DNA of 64,000 nucleotides, from NCBI RefSeq assembly GCF_014842265.1, contig NZ_JACYVI010000012.1:24582-88581 (forward strand). Direction: 5' to 3'. Of this stretch, positions 9,210-18,386 are shown piece by piece. Source of the stretch: Pseudomonas sp. CFBP 13711. GTDB lineage: Bacteria; Pseudomonadota; Gammaproteobacteria; Pseudomonadales; Pseudomonadaceae. The number at the start of each line of letters is the position of its first letter. The stretch's first letter is position 1. Under the pieces are notes generated by a model, which saw only the letters and a program-made list of their open reading frames with translations, had not been told where the DNA came from and did not search any database. The translations under genes and the position numbers were made by a program.

Positions 9210-9638
9210 TTACTCCCAGTTGCCCAGGTCGGCGTTGTAGCCTTCGCCGCCGGGCTGGCCGTCCTGACCATAGAAAATCAGGTCGAACGGGCCGTGCTGA
9301 CCCGGAAAGCGATAGCCGAAGGCGTGACCGAAGGGGTCTTTGAGGTCCGACGGCTTGGCGTACGGCCCGGCCCAGCCTGAGGCGTTGGCCGGTTTTTCGA
9401 CCAGTTGCTGCAGGGTTTTCGGCGGCGAACCCAGGTCCAGGCCGTAGCTTTCGATCTTCATGCTCAGGCTCGCCAACTGCGCCTTGCCGGCGCCGTACTT
9501 GCCCTTGTCGACGTTGCCGCCGACCTGACGCACAACGATGGTCGCGACGATGCCCAGCAGCACGATGACCGCGAGCATCTCCAGCAGGGTGAAGCCGCGC
9601 TGGCGGCGGGTGACAGCGGTGAACGGCGTGGGGCGCAT
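9210..9638 (-). CDS. gspG: Type II secretion major pseudopilin GspG
   Basis: This is the main subunit of the periplasmic pseudopilus. The 142-residue precursor has the cleavage site TRRQRG/FTLLEMLAVIVLLGI, and the mature part carries the major-pseudopilin signature DPFGHAFGYRFPGQHG and a C-terminal loop (GQDGQPGGEGYNADLGNWE) matching the calcium-binding loop of GspG. It lies 33 bases downstream of gspF. Confidence 0.95.
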   Translation of the reverse strand: MRPTPFTAVTRRQRGFTLLEMLAVIVLLGIVATIVVRQVGGNVDKGKYGAGKAQLASLSMKIESYGLDLGSPPKTLQQLVEKPANASGWAGPYAKPSDLKDPFGHAFGYRFPGQHGPFDLIFYGQDGQPGGEGYNADLGNWE

Positions 9639-9671
9639 CGGTCTGGTTCTCTGATTGAAAGGATTCGGGTT

Positions 9672-10886
9672 TCAGATATTGCTGGTCAGGCTCATCAGCG
9701 GCAGCATGATGGCCAGCATGATCACCGCCACCAGCACCGCCATGACCACGGTCAGGCTCGGCACCAGCGCGGCGAGCATGCGGTCGATGCCGCGTTTGGC
9801 CTCGACGTCGAACACGTCGGCCACCTTCAGCAACATGGTGTCCAGTTCGCCGGCCTGTTCGCCGACCTCGATCATTTGCAGGGCCAGGTCCGGCAGCAGC
9901 GGTTGCTCGCCGAACGCACTGGCCAGCGTGCCGCCGCCTTTCACCGACTCACTGGCCTGCTCGACCTGTTGCTGCAGCGCGCGGTTGCTGCAGACTTGCC
10001 GGGCGATGACCAGCGCCTGCAACAGCGCCACGCCGTTGTTCAGCAAGGTGCCGAGGGTGCGCGCCAGCCGGGCCGCTTCGATGCGCTGCAGCAACGGGCC
10101 AATCACCCCCATGCGCAGCAGACGCCGGTCACGTCGCAACCGTCGTTGGGGATCGCGGGCGCGCAAGGCGATGACCCAGACCAGCGCAATAGTGCCGGCC
10201 AGCAGCATCAGCCCGAAGTCACTGAGGAACTGCCCGAGCCAGAGAATCGCCTGTGTGATGAAGGGAATCGGCACGCCGAGGTCGCGAAAGATCGGCACGA
10301 ATTGCGGCACGACGTACGCGAGCAGCAGCGCCAGGGAACCGAGCACGCCGACCACCAGAAATGCCGGGTAGATCAGCGCGTTGATCACTTCGCCGCGCAA
10401 CATCTGGCTGCGTTCCAGGTATTCGCTGAGCTGGCGCAGGGTGTTTTCCAGCGCGCCGCCGGCTTCACCTGCGCGGACCATGCTGATGTACAGCGGCGAA
10501 AACTGCCGGCCCTCTTCTTCCAGCGCCACGGACAGCGGCTTGCCGGCCTTGACCTGTTCGCGAATGCGCTCGATCAGTGCGCGGGTCTGAATCTGGTTGC
10601 GGGACTGGCCGGGTTGGCGCAGCAGAATGGTCAGCGAGCGTTCCAGCGGCTGGCCGGCGCCGAGCAGGGTCGCCAGTTGCTGGGTGAAGCTCATCAGCGC
10701 GGCGCCGCTCAAGGTTCCGCGACCGAGGGCCTGACGCAGCCCGCCAAGACTTGACGGGTCGATCTGCAAGACCATCAAGCCGCGCTTGTGCAGCAGGGCG
10801 ACGGCCGCGTCACGGTCGGCGGCGTCCAGCAGGCCATTGTGTTCAGCGCCCTGGCCGTCCAGCGCGCGGTATTTGAACGGCGTCAT
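9672..10886 (-). CDS. gspF: Type II secretion inner-membrane platform protein GspF
   Basis: This polytopic inner-membrane protein of 404 residues has two repeated T2SSF domains, each ending in membrane helices (for example LVVGVLGSLALLLAYVVPQF and a C-terminal helix near 375-395). The N-terminus MTPFKYRALDGQGAEHNG is typical of GspF. It probably works with GspE and GspL to assemble the pseudopilus. It begins one base after the gspE stop codon. Confidence 0.94.
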   Translation of the reverse strand: MTPFKYRALDGQGAEHNGLLDAADRDAAVALLHKRGLMVLQIDPSSLGGLRQALGRGTLSGAALMSFTQQLATLLGAGQPLERSLTILLRQPGQSRNQIQTRALIERIREQVKAGKPLSVALEEEGRQFSPLYISMVRAGEAGGALENTLRQLSEYLERSQMLRGEVINALIYPAFLVVGVLGSLALLLAYVVPQFVPIFRDLGVPIPFITQAILWLGQFLSDFGLMLLAGTIALVWVIALRARDPQRRLRRDRRLLRMGVIGPLLQRIEAARLARTLGTLLNNGVALLQALVIARQVCSNRALQQQVEQASESVKGGGTLASAFGEQPLLPDLALQMIEVGEQAGELDTMLLKVADVFDVEAKRGIDRMLAALVPSLTVVMAVLVAVIMLAIMLPLMSLTSNI

Positions 10887-10887
10887 G

Positions 10888-12606
10888 TCATTCGCCTCGG
10901 GTCACGCGCAGGACTTCTTCCAGCGAGGTAATCCCCGCCACCGCCTGACGCAGACCTTCCTCATGCAGCGTGCGCAATCCGGCGCGCCGTGCGGCCTGCT
11001 CCAGGGTCGAGGCATCGGCGCGGCTCATCAGCAGGCTGCGCAGTTCTTCGTTCATAACCAGCAATTCAGTGATTGCACTGCGGCCGCGATAACCGCCGCC
11101 GGGCGCATCGCTGCGCGGGCGGTACAAAAGAATCGGACGCGCGTCGGTGAAGCGCTCCAGCTCGTGTTCGTCGATCAGCGCCTGGGGGGCTTCGAAGGCC
11201 TCGCGGGTGAGCGGATCGAGGCGGCGCACCAGGCGCTGGGCGAGAATGCCGTTGACCGTGGAGGCGATGAGGTAGCTCTCGACGCCCATGTCCAGCAAGC
11301 GGGTGATACTTGCCGCCGCGCTGTTGGTGTGCAACGTCGACAGCACCAGGTGCCCGGTCAGCGAAGACTGAATGGCGATGCGGCAGGTTTCCAGATCGCG
11401 CATTTCACCGATCATGATCACGTCCGGGTCCTGGCGGACGATGGAGCGCAGCGCCCCAGCGAAGTCCAGACCGATGGCCGGCTTGACCTGGATCTGGTTG
11501 ATCCCTTCGAGCTGGTATTCCACCGGGTCTTCGACGGTGATGATCTTGCGCTCGGCGGTGTTGAGCCGCGACAGCGCGGTGTACAGCGTGGTGGTTTTGC
11601 CGGAGCCAGTCGGCCCGGTCACCAGCAGAATGCCGTGGGGCCGCTCGAGCACCGTTAAAAAGGCATCCAGCCGCTCGCCGTCGAACCCGAGGCTTGGGAA
11701 ATCGAAATTGATGGTCTGCCGATCAAGCAGACGCATCACGACTGACTCGCCAAAGCTGGTAGGCACCGTGCTCACCCGCAGGTCCAGCTCCTTGCCCTGA
11801 ATCCGCAGCATGATCCGCCCGTCCTGGGGCAAGCGCCGTTCGGCGATGTCGAGGCGCGCCATGATTTTCAGCCGGGAGATCACCGCTGCCGAAGAACTGG
11901 ACGGCGGCGCTTCGGCTTCGTGGAGCACGCCGTCGATGCGATAACGCACTTTCAGCTGGCTCTCGAACGGCTCGATGTGAATGTCGGAGGCCCGCTGCTC
12001 GACGGCACGCTGCAGGATCAGGTTGACCAGCCGAATCACCGGCGCTTCCGACGCCAGGTCCTTGAGGTGTTCGATGTCTTCGGGCGAGCCGTTGTGGTCG
12101 TCGAGGGATTCGATCAGCGTGCCGATGGCGCTGCGGCCCTGGCCGTAATAGCGCTCGATCAGGGTGTCAACGTCATTGCGCGAACCGATCGACAGCCACA
12201 CCGGCACCTGGCAGCAATAGGCGATGGCTTCGAAGGTGTATTGCTCGCATGGGTTTGCGGAGGCGACGTGCAGACCGTCTTCGCGCCACGCCAGGGGCAC
12301 CACCTGGAAATGCCGCATGAAGCGCTCGGTCAGGGCCGGCAAGGGATCAAGCATGTCGGCCGCCGCGTCGAGCGTCAGGAGTGGCGTCTGCAGCAGCGCC
12401 GCCCAGGCCCGGGCCATCTCGGTTTCCGAGACCAGCCCCAGGCGGGTCAGTAAAGCCAGCAGCCCGGCCCCTTCGGATTCGGCCATCAAGCGCCGCGCCC
12501 GCTCCAGATCAGCAGCCTTCAGCCCGGCGTTCGCCGACAGCCAGGCGCAGACCTGCTCGGCGTCCGGAATCTGCAACTGTCTGGCGTCGAGCGGGTTTAG
12601 GGGCAT
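10888..12606 (-). CDS. gspE: Type II secretion cytoplasmic ATPase GspE
   Basis: This hexameric ATPase powers pseudopilus assembly. From ATG 12606 it has 572 residues: N1E domain, Walker A GPTGSGKTT, Asp box, Walker B IMIGEMRD and His box STLHTNSA. The zinc-binding tetracysteine motif of most GspE proteins is absent: the region ending GGGYRGRSAITE has no cysteine. I recall XpsE also departing from this motif, consistent with the Xps-like gene order. The frame can be extended to a GTG at 12669, but the AT-rich upstream codons do not look like family sequence. It is the first gene of the operon, so the promoter should lie in the AT-rich block upstream. Confidence 0.92.
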   Translation of the reverse strand: MPLNPLDARQLQIPDAEQVCAWLSANAGLKAADLERARRLMAESEGAGLLALLTRLGLVSETEMARAWAALLQTPLLTLDAAADMLDPLPALTERFMRHFQVVPLAWREDGLHVASANPCEQYTFEAIAYCCQVPVWLSIGSRNDVDTLIERYYGQGRSAIGTLIESLDDHNGSPEDIEHLKDLASEAPVIRLVNLILQRAVEQRASDIHIEPFESQLKVRYRIDGVLHEAEAPPSSSSAAVISRLKIMARLDIAERRLPQDGRIMLRIQGKELDLRVSTVPTSFGESVVMRLLDRQTINFDFPSLGFDGERLDAFLTVLERPHGILLVTGPTGSGKTTTLYTALSRLNTAERKIITVEDPVEYQLEGINQIQVKPAIGLDFAGALRSIVRQDPDVIMIGEMRDLETCRIAIQSSLTGHLVLSTLHTNSAAASITRLLDMGVESYLIASTVNGILAQRLVRRLDPLTREAFEAPQALIDEHELERFTDARPILLYRPRSDAPGGGYRGRSAITELLVMNEELRSLLMSRADASTLEQAARRAGLRTLHEEGLRQAVAGITSLEEVLRVTRGE

Positions 12607-13192
12607 GGCGGTTATGGGTCTGGATGATGGATTAACTAATGAATACGGCGGCCATTTAATAACGCCCACGCGTTATAAGCCGTGAATGATTCATCCAACG
12701 GCTTTCAATCGGCCTGCGTTTAACTTGGGTACTTTTTAGTTGAATATAAATAAACGACTGAATGCTATTAACCGCCATAGCTGGCGACTGTGTATCGGCA
12801 ACTAAGGCGGCTAGGCAGTCATCTGAATGGTCGAGGATTACTCAGCGCGGAGAGAGCTTATCAGCAAGCTAAACCTAATAGCAATTAGGTTTTCTACATA
12901 GCAATATAAATCATGTTTATTCGTGATTATTAGCAATGAATCGCCAACTATGTCTCTTAAATGAGAGATTTATTGCGGTAAATTGTGATTCTTAGTCTGC
13001 CACTTAGCACTCTGCCCTGCCCGGGAACCCTCCTGAACGCGCCTTTTCGATCACCGCTCGTCTAATTTAAAAATATTCTTGCAAACCCTGAACTAATCAG
13101 TAGATTCCGCAGACTTAACGTTCGTCCTGTTCTCACGGGGCGGGTTTGCGCGTTCCTATATTTTCCACACCCCATCAATCGAGAAACAATCG
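12607..13192. other. AT-rich intergenic block with likely divergent promoters
   Basis: These 586 bases between gspE (minus) and the small exported protein (plus) hold no convincing gene. Composition is much richer in A and T than the surrounding genes, especially 12720-13000. The block contains a perfect 9-base inverted repeat (listed separately) and AT-rich hexamers that could be -10 boxes in both directions, such as TATATT at 13157. I could not define a full promoter with confidence. Such AT-rich DNA is a typical target for MvaT/MvaU-type silencers. Confidence 0.6.
12871..12892. repeat. Perfect 9-base inverted repeat AAACCTAAT-AGCA-ATTAGGTTT
   Basis: The two arms (12871-12879 and 12884-12892) are exact reverse complements around a four-base centre. 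It lies about 265 bases upstream of gspE and 300 upstream of the plus-strand genes. It could be an operator or a weak hairpin; no run of T follows, so it is not a standard terminator. Confidence 0.6.
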
Positions 13193-13444
13193 ATGAATAG
13201 ACCCATGCTGTCTGTTTGCAGCGTCGTGCTTTTCGGCGCCTGCAGTTTTGCTGCTGTTGCGGCGGACTCCACGACCACTCAAACGACGAACTCGGCAGAA
13301 ACACTTCGCGTAAATGTTGAGAAACAGCGCGATCAGTTGTCCGGCGTCGACAAAGTGGCCGTTCCGACCACCCAAACCTCTTCCGCCATGCTCGATGCGC
13401 CGGTCGACACCGGTGACGCGCCGGTTCTGGTGCAGAAGCCATGA
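13193..13444 (+). CDS. Small exported protein of unknown function
   Basis: The 83-residue product has a clear signal peptide (SVVLFGACSFAAVAA, cleavage near residue 24) and a mature part of about 60 residues rich in Thr, Val and Asp with no cysteine. I do not recognise a family. Its TGA stop overlaps an ATG of the next frame (13441), so it may be translationally coupled to the GH3 beta-glucosidase. Position opposite the type II operon suggests a periplasmic or secreted accessory role, but that is inference. Confidence 0.6.
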   Translation: MNRPMLSVCSVVLFGACSFAAVAADSTTTQTTNSAETLRVNVEKQRDQLSGVDKVAVPTTQTSSAMLDAPVDTGDAPVLVQKP

Positions 13445-13500
13445 CCGACCCACGCACCCCGCCGTCCGGCCACCGTCAGCGACCAGTGAGCGCATTCCCG

Positions 13501-16194
13501 ATGTCAGCTTTCAAACACACCCTGGCCTTGAGCCTGCTGTCCCTTGGCGTGCTGCAAGCCAACCTGGCACTGGCGGCGGTCACGCCCGCCACCGGCAACG
13601 CCGTGGAAGCCCGGGTCAGTTCGATCCTCGACAACATGAATCAATCCGAGAAGATCAACTTCACCCGCGTCAACGACGGCCACATGATCCCGTCTTTGCT
13701 CAAATGGGGCATCAAAGGCACCGTCGCCTATGACTCCTCCATGGGCGTGCACGTCAACAACGCCACCTTTGGCGCGCAGTACCCGTCGCAGTCCGCCCTC
13801 GCGGCGACCTGGAGCATCAACCGCGCCAAGGAATTCGGTCTGGCGATTGCCTACGAGACGCGGATCTCCGGCGGTCAGCAAATGCTCTCCCCCGGCGTCA
13901 ACCTGTACCGCACGCCGTACAACGGGCGCTCGGCGGAATACGCCAGCGGTGAAGACCCGTTCATCGGCGCCGTACTGGCGCCGGCCGTGGTCAACGGCAT
14001 TCAGGCTCAGGGCATTCAGGCGAGCGGCAAGCACTACCTGGCCAACGAACAGGAAGCCAACCGTCAGGCCGTCAACGTGGTGGTTGACGAGCGCACCCTG
14101 CGCGAGCTGTACCTGCCGGGCTTCGAGTCGATGGTGAAGAACGCCAACGTCGCGTCGATCATGTGTGGCTTCAACAAGATCAACGGCGATTACGCCTGTG
14201 AAAACCATCACCTGATCACTGACGTGCTCAAGGGTGAATGGGGTTATCAGGGCACCGTGATCAGTGACTTCAACGCAATCCATGACGCGTTCAAAGGCGC
14301 CTGGGCCGGCACCGATATCGACATGCCGTCGGGCCTGCAATTCACCGAAGCCAACCTGATGCCGTATGTGTGGAGCGGCCAGCTGAGCCAGAACGTCATC
14401 GACGACAAGGTCAAACGCAACCTGCGCGCCATCGTCAGCTATGACTTCCAGGAAAACCTCAACACCGCCAAGACTCTGGACCACCCCGAGTACGGCCAGC
14501 GCGCATCGCTGAACACGGCGCGTGAGTCGATCGTGCTGCTGCGCAACGAGAACACGGCGGCCGGCAAGCCGCTGCTGCCGCTGGCGCGCGACGCGAAGAT
14601 CGCGGTCATCGGTGACTGGGCCTATCAGGCGCCTGCGTCGCCGTTCGGCACCGCCAACTCACCGCCCAACAGCTACGTCACCGAGCTGAGCGGTCTGCAG
14701 CAACTGGCGTCCAGCAGCACCAACGTCACCTACCTGTCCGAGCTGAGCCTGAACCCTAAAGCCTCGGCCTGGTTTCAGCCTGCGGTTGGCAGCAATAACG
14801 TCAACAACGCCGGCGTGAAGGCAGAGTACTTCTCCAACACCAGCTTCTCCGGCAGTCCGGCCGTGACCCGCGTCGAACCTGGCGTGAACCTCAACTGGAC
14901 CACCGGCACCAACGAAACCAACGCCGGCACCACCGCGGTGTCCGGTTTCAGCCCGACCCCGGGCGCGTTTTCGGCGCGTTACACGGCCACCATCAAGCCG
15001 ACCGTTTCCGGCGCCCAAGTGTTCAAGGTCCGTGCGGACGGCCCGTACAAACTCTGGGTCAATGATGAGCTGGTCCTGCAGAGCGACGGTGCGCCGTACT
15101 CTGCCGACGTGGTCAACGCGCTGACGACATCGGGCAAAACCGCCGCACTGGTGGCTGGCAAGTCGTACTCGGTGAAGCTTGAGTACCAACGCATTCAGGG
15201 CAACTTCATCCCGGCACTGGGTGGCGTGACTGGCGTGCAGATGAGCTGGGCCGCGCTGCGTCCACCGAAGGACCTGTCGAAGTACGACGCGGTCGTCATC
15301 GCAACAGGTTCCAACTACGAGCACGAAGGCGAAGGTTCCGACCACGGTTTCGAGCTGCCTGACCAGCAAGCAGAGCTGATCAGCTTCGTCACCAAAGCCA
15401 ACCCCAACACCATCGTGGTCATGCACGGCGGCGGTTCGATGGACATGCAGCCGTGGGCCAACAAGGTCGGCGCGTCGCTGCAAGCCTGGTTCCCGGGTCA
15501 GCAAGGCGGCCAGGCCCTGGCCGAGATTCTGTTCGGCAAGGTCAACCCGTCGGGCAAGCTGCCGATCACCATCGACAAGAAGATCGAGGACAACCCGAGC
15601 TACGCGTCGTACCCGGATCCGGCAGCCTACCGTGGCGACAATGCGCTGACCGAAATGACCTACAGCGAAGGCCTGTACATGGGTTATCGCGGTTATGACA
15701 AGAAGCACGCCAAGCCGCTGTACCCGTTCGGCTACGGCCTGTCCTACACCACGTTCGGTTACAGCGACCTGAAGCTGTCGACCAACGTCATGGCGCCGGG
15801 CAGCACCGTCGATGTCACTTTCAAAGTGACCAACACCGGTGACAAGGCCGGGTTCGAAGTGGCCCAGCTGTACGTCCACCCGAACAACCCGGCGGTCGAC
15901 CGTCCCGAGAAGGAGCTGAAGGGCTTCACCAAGGTTTACCTGCAACCGGGTGAAAGCAAGACGGTAAGCATCCCGATCGACTCGCGCTCCCTGGCGTACT
16001 ACGTCGAGAAGACCGACAGCTGGGATGTCGACGCCGGCAAGTTCAAGATCCTCGTAGGGCCGGACTCCGAAGACCTGCCGCTGGATCGCACCTTGATCAC
16101 GCTGTTCCCGGAACACCTGACCACCCGCGACAGCAACCCGCTGCCGATGCCACTGCGCAAGGCTGTGCAGGTCAGCGCTTCGCAAACCTACTGA
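13501..16194 (+). CDS. Secreted GH3 beta-glucosidase with PA14 domain
   Basis: This glycoside hydrolase family 3 enzyme probably releases glucose from beta-glucosides. ATG 13501 gives 897 residues starting directly with a signal peptide (MSAFKHTLALSLLSLG, cleavage after ALA near 25). An in-frame ATG at 13441 overlaps the previous stop and is an alternative. The catalytic nucleophile is Asp256 in VISDFNAIHD, and KHYLANEQE is the substrate-binding motif. A PA14 domain is inserted at about 440-590 (VKAEYFSNTSFSG to GVQMSWAAL), and a fibronectin III-like domain ends the protein. It could be a substrate of the neighbouring type II system and feed glucose to Gcd, which is inference from position. 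Confidence 0.9.
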   Translation: MSAFKHTLALSLLSLGVLQANLALAAVTPATGNAVEARVSSILDNMNQSEKINFTRVNDGHMIPSLLKWGIKGTVAYDSSMGVHVNNATFGAQYPSQSALAATWSINRAKEFGLAIAYETRISGGQQMLSPGVNLYRTPYNGRSAEYASGEDPFIGAVLAPAVVNGIQAQGIQASGKHYLANEQEANRQAVNVVVDERTLRELYLPGFESMVKNANVASIMCGFNKINGDYACENHHLITDVLKGEWGYQGTVISDFNAIHDAFKGAWAGTDIDMPSGLQFTEANLMPYVWSGQLSQNVIDDKVKRNLRAIVSYDFQENLNTAKTLDHPEYGQRASLNTARESIVLLRNENTAAGKPLLPLARDAKIAVIGDWAYQAPASPFGTANSPPNSYVTELSGLQQLASSSTNVTYLSELSLNPKASAWFQPAVGSNNVNNAGVKAEYFSNTSFSGSPAVTRVEPGVNLNWTTGTNETNAGTTAVSGFSPTPGAFSARYTATIKPTVSGAQVFKVRADGPYKLWVNDELVLQSDGAPYSADVVNALTTSGKTAALVAGKSYSVKLEYQRIQGNFIPALGGVTGVQMSWAALRPPKDLSKYDAVVIATGSNYEHEGEGSDHGFELPDQQAELISFVTKANPNTIVVMHGGGSMDMQPWANKVGASLQAWFPGQQGGQALAEILFGKVNPSGKLPITIDKKIEDNPSYASYPDPAAYRGDNALTEMTYSEGLYMGYRGYDKKHAKPLYPFGYGLSYTTFGYSDLKLSTNVMAPGSTVDVTFKVTNTGDKAGFEVAQLYVHPNNPAVDRPEKELKGFTKVYLQPGESKTVSIPIDSRSLAYYVEKTDSWDVDAGKFKILVGPDSEDLPLDRTLITLFPEHLTTRDSNPLPMPLRKAVQVSASQTY

Positions 16195-16245
16195 GTGGGT
16201 AACCCGGTCGGGTTTCCGGTCGGGATTCAAACAGTCACTTCAAGC

Positions 16246-16896
16246 TCAGGGACGAGCTTGAAGGTCGGCTTTCAAACGGCGCAGATAGCCCTCGAACACG
16301 GCCATCACGTCGACATCTTCCGGGGCCCTGAGCCACTGGATCTGCACACCGTCCATGACCGAAAAAATCTCCTGAGCGAGCGCCTTCACGTCGATGTCCG
16401 AGCGCACCTCTCCCGCCTCGATCAACGCCTGCAGATGCCCCCGCGCATGTTCGTGGGTGATGTGAAAGCGCGTCTTGTACCAGTCGAAGGCCGGATGGGC
16501 CTCTGACAGGCTTTCCGTGTTGAGCACCATCGCCGCCTGGCATTCGGCCGCGTCCTGGACGCTGAAGCTCATGCTCATCCGCACGAATTTGATGAACCCC
16601 TCCAGCGTCATCTCCATGGTCAGTTCACTGAACCGCGACACCACCCGCTGATCCCGACGCTCCAGTAGCGCATTGAGCAGCGCTTCCTTGTTCGGAAAGT
16701 GATGCAGCAGGCCGACGGTGGTGATACCGGCGAGCTGCGCGACGTCCTTCATCGACGCACTGGAATAACCATTGCGGGCGAAGATCAGCGTCGCCGCATC
16801 GAGCAAGGCAGCGCGACGCATTTCACCCTTGGGCGCACGGCGGCGTTTCGGCGAGGCCACCTCGGGCGAGTCATTCCCTGATTCGTCGTCTGTCAT
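16246..16896 (-). CDS. TetR-family transcriptional regulator
   Basis: The 216-residue protein has a basic N-terminal tail (SPKRRRAPKGEMRR), a TetR helix-turn-helix (about 45-70: DVAQLAGITTVGLLHHFPNK) and a ligand-binding C-terminal half. It lies 55 bases after the MATE gene on the same strand and converges with the beta-glucosidase 51 bases away. The MATE exporter and the beta-glucosidase are its obvious candidate targets, but no operator was identified. Confidence 0.9.
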   Translation of the reverse strand: MTDDESGNDSPEVASPKRRRAPKGEMRRAALLDAATLIFARNGYSSASMKDVAQLAGITTVGLLHHFPNKEALLNALLERRDQRVVSRFSELTMEMTLEGFIKFVRMSMSFSVQDAAECQAAMVLNTESLSEAHPAFDWYKTRFHITHEHARGHLQALIEAGEVRSDIDVKALAQEIFSVMDGVQIQWLRAPEDVDVMAVFEGYLRRLKADLQARP

Positions 16897-16951
16897 AACA
16901 CCTTGTCTCGTTGATTCGGATAAAGCCTGACAGAGCCCGGCATTGGCCTGC

Positions 16952-18307
16952 TCACGCCACGGCCTGGGCAGCGCCCCGGCGCTGAAAAAACCGTCTGGCG
17001 GTCAGGGACGCGATTGTAATCGAAGTCACGGCGATCAATGCGTTACCGGTCAGCATGGCCGGGAACGCACCGGCCGCGCCGAACAGGTGAATCCCGCCGA
17101 GCACGAACGGCACCGTCCCCAGGGTCGCCCGCAGCCAGGCGAACAGTGCCACCAGCCATGGGCGGCCCAGGGTGACGAACATCGCGATGGCGACGAAATC
17201 CAGCCCGATCAGCGCCCACAGCCCGCCGCCGACGTGGCAGAACGCAAGAAAGATCGCCCGACCGGTGCCTTCCAGCTGATAGGTGTCCGCCAGCGGATTC
17301 GCCTCCAGCAACAGCACGGCCCAGACCAACAGACCGTAGACGATCACCAACTTGCGACTGAAGCCAATGGCCTTGGCCACACGGGCGTGTCGATGGGCGC
17401 CGATGTTCTGCCCCAGCACCGGCGCGAGGGCGCTGGGCAGGGAAAAGAACACGCAGTAGGCGAACTGCATGACCCGGTCCATCACCGACATGGCCGCCAG
17501 CGCCGACGTGCCATAGGCGCCGATCGACGAAACCAGATAGGTCAGGCCCACGGGCGTCGCCAGATTGCCGACCATCGCCGGCAAACCGACCTGCATGACC
17601 TTGCGCGTGTGCAGACGCAGCAGTCGCCAGCGGATGGAAAACGGCATCGCCAGGCGCGTCCGCAGCCAGTGAATGCCCAGGCCCAGGGACACCAGCGCCG
17701 ACAGCGCATAGGAAATCCCCGCGCCCTCAAGCCCGAGGCCAAAACCGAAGATGAACAGTGGATCGGCCAGGGCCAGTGTCGCCGCGCCCGAAAGCACCAC
17801 GCACAGGGCGCGGCGGCTGTCGCCGCCGGTTCGCAGGATCTGCGCCGCCATTTGCATGGCCGATTGCAGCACGCTGAACGGCAGGGTCAGCCAGATGAAA
17901 ATCCGCGCGGCTTCGTAGGTGCTGGCGTCCGCGCCGAGCCAGCGAGTAAGCGGCACCAACAGCGCCAGTTGCAACGCCGCCGCCGCGCCCGACGCGATCA
18001 CCACCATCAGCATCAAGTGAGTGACCAGCCGCGAAGACGCTTTCGAGGCGCGATGACCGATCCGCTCCGACAACACCGTGGCGGCGGCGATGATCAGGCC
18101 GCTGGAGACGGCGCTGTTGAGGAAGATCAGCACCTTCGCCACCCCGGTCGCCGCGAGCAGCATCGGATCGTGGAGCATCGACACGTAGAGCAGCGTGAAA
18201 ATGTCCACCAGAAACACCGCGAGCAGGCTCAACGCGCTGGTGCTCGACATCACCATGACGTGCCGGGCCACCGAGCCTTCGGTGAAAACAGCGCGCGGGT
18301 GAGTCAT
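16952..18307 (-). CDS. MATE-family multidrug/metabolite efflux transporter
   Basis: This inner-membrane antiporter of 451 residues has about twelve hydrophobic segments in two related halves, as in MatE/NorM proteins (first half includes DPMLLAATGVAKVLIFLNSA; second half LPSALAPVLGQNIGAHRHAR). ATG 18307 is preceded by a GGAG ribosome-binding site seven bases upstream, which decides against the longer frame. The substrate cannot be told from sequence. It is followed by the TetR gene on the same strand. Confidence 0.9.
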   Translation of the reverse strand: MTHPRAVFTEGSVARHVMVMSSTSALSLLAVFLVDIFTLLYVSMLHDPMLLAATGVAKVLIFLNSAVSSGLIIAAATVLSERIGHRASKASSRLVTHLMLMVVIASGAAAALQLALLVPLTRWLGADASTYEAARIFIWLTLPFSVLQSAMQMAAQILRTGGDSRRALCVVLSGAATLALADPLFIFGFGLGLEGAGISYALSALVSLGLGIHWLRTRLAMPFSIRWRLLRLHTRKVMQVGLPAMVGNLATPVGLTYLVSSIGAYGTSALAAMSVMDRVMQFAYCVFFSLPSALAPVLGQNIGAHRHARVAKAIGFSRKLVIVYGLLVWAVLLLEANPLADTYQLEGTGRAIFLAFCHVGGGLWALIGLDFVAIAMFVTLGRPWLVALFAWLRATLGTVPFVLGGIHLFGAAGAFPAMLTGNALIAVTSITIASLTARRFFQRRGAAQAVA

Positions 18308-18386
18308 GAACACTCCAGAAATGAACAGTGGCCGGGTGCGGCAGCGGGTGTGATTAAAGAGGTGCTGCCGGGACAGCGCGGGCACT

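Noticed and set aside
13504..14484. 326-codon minus-strand frame inside the GH3 gene
   Set aside because: Antisense to the conserved GH3 catalytic domain.
16201..16214. AACCCG-GT-CGGGTT hairpin after the beta-glucosidase as terminator
   Set aside because: The stem is short and has only three T residues after it, too weak to call.
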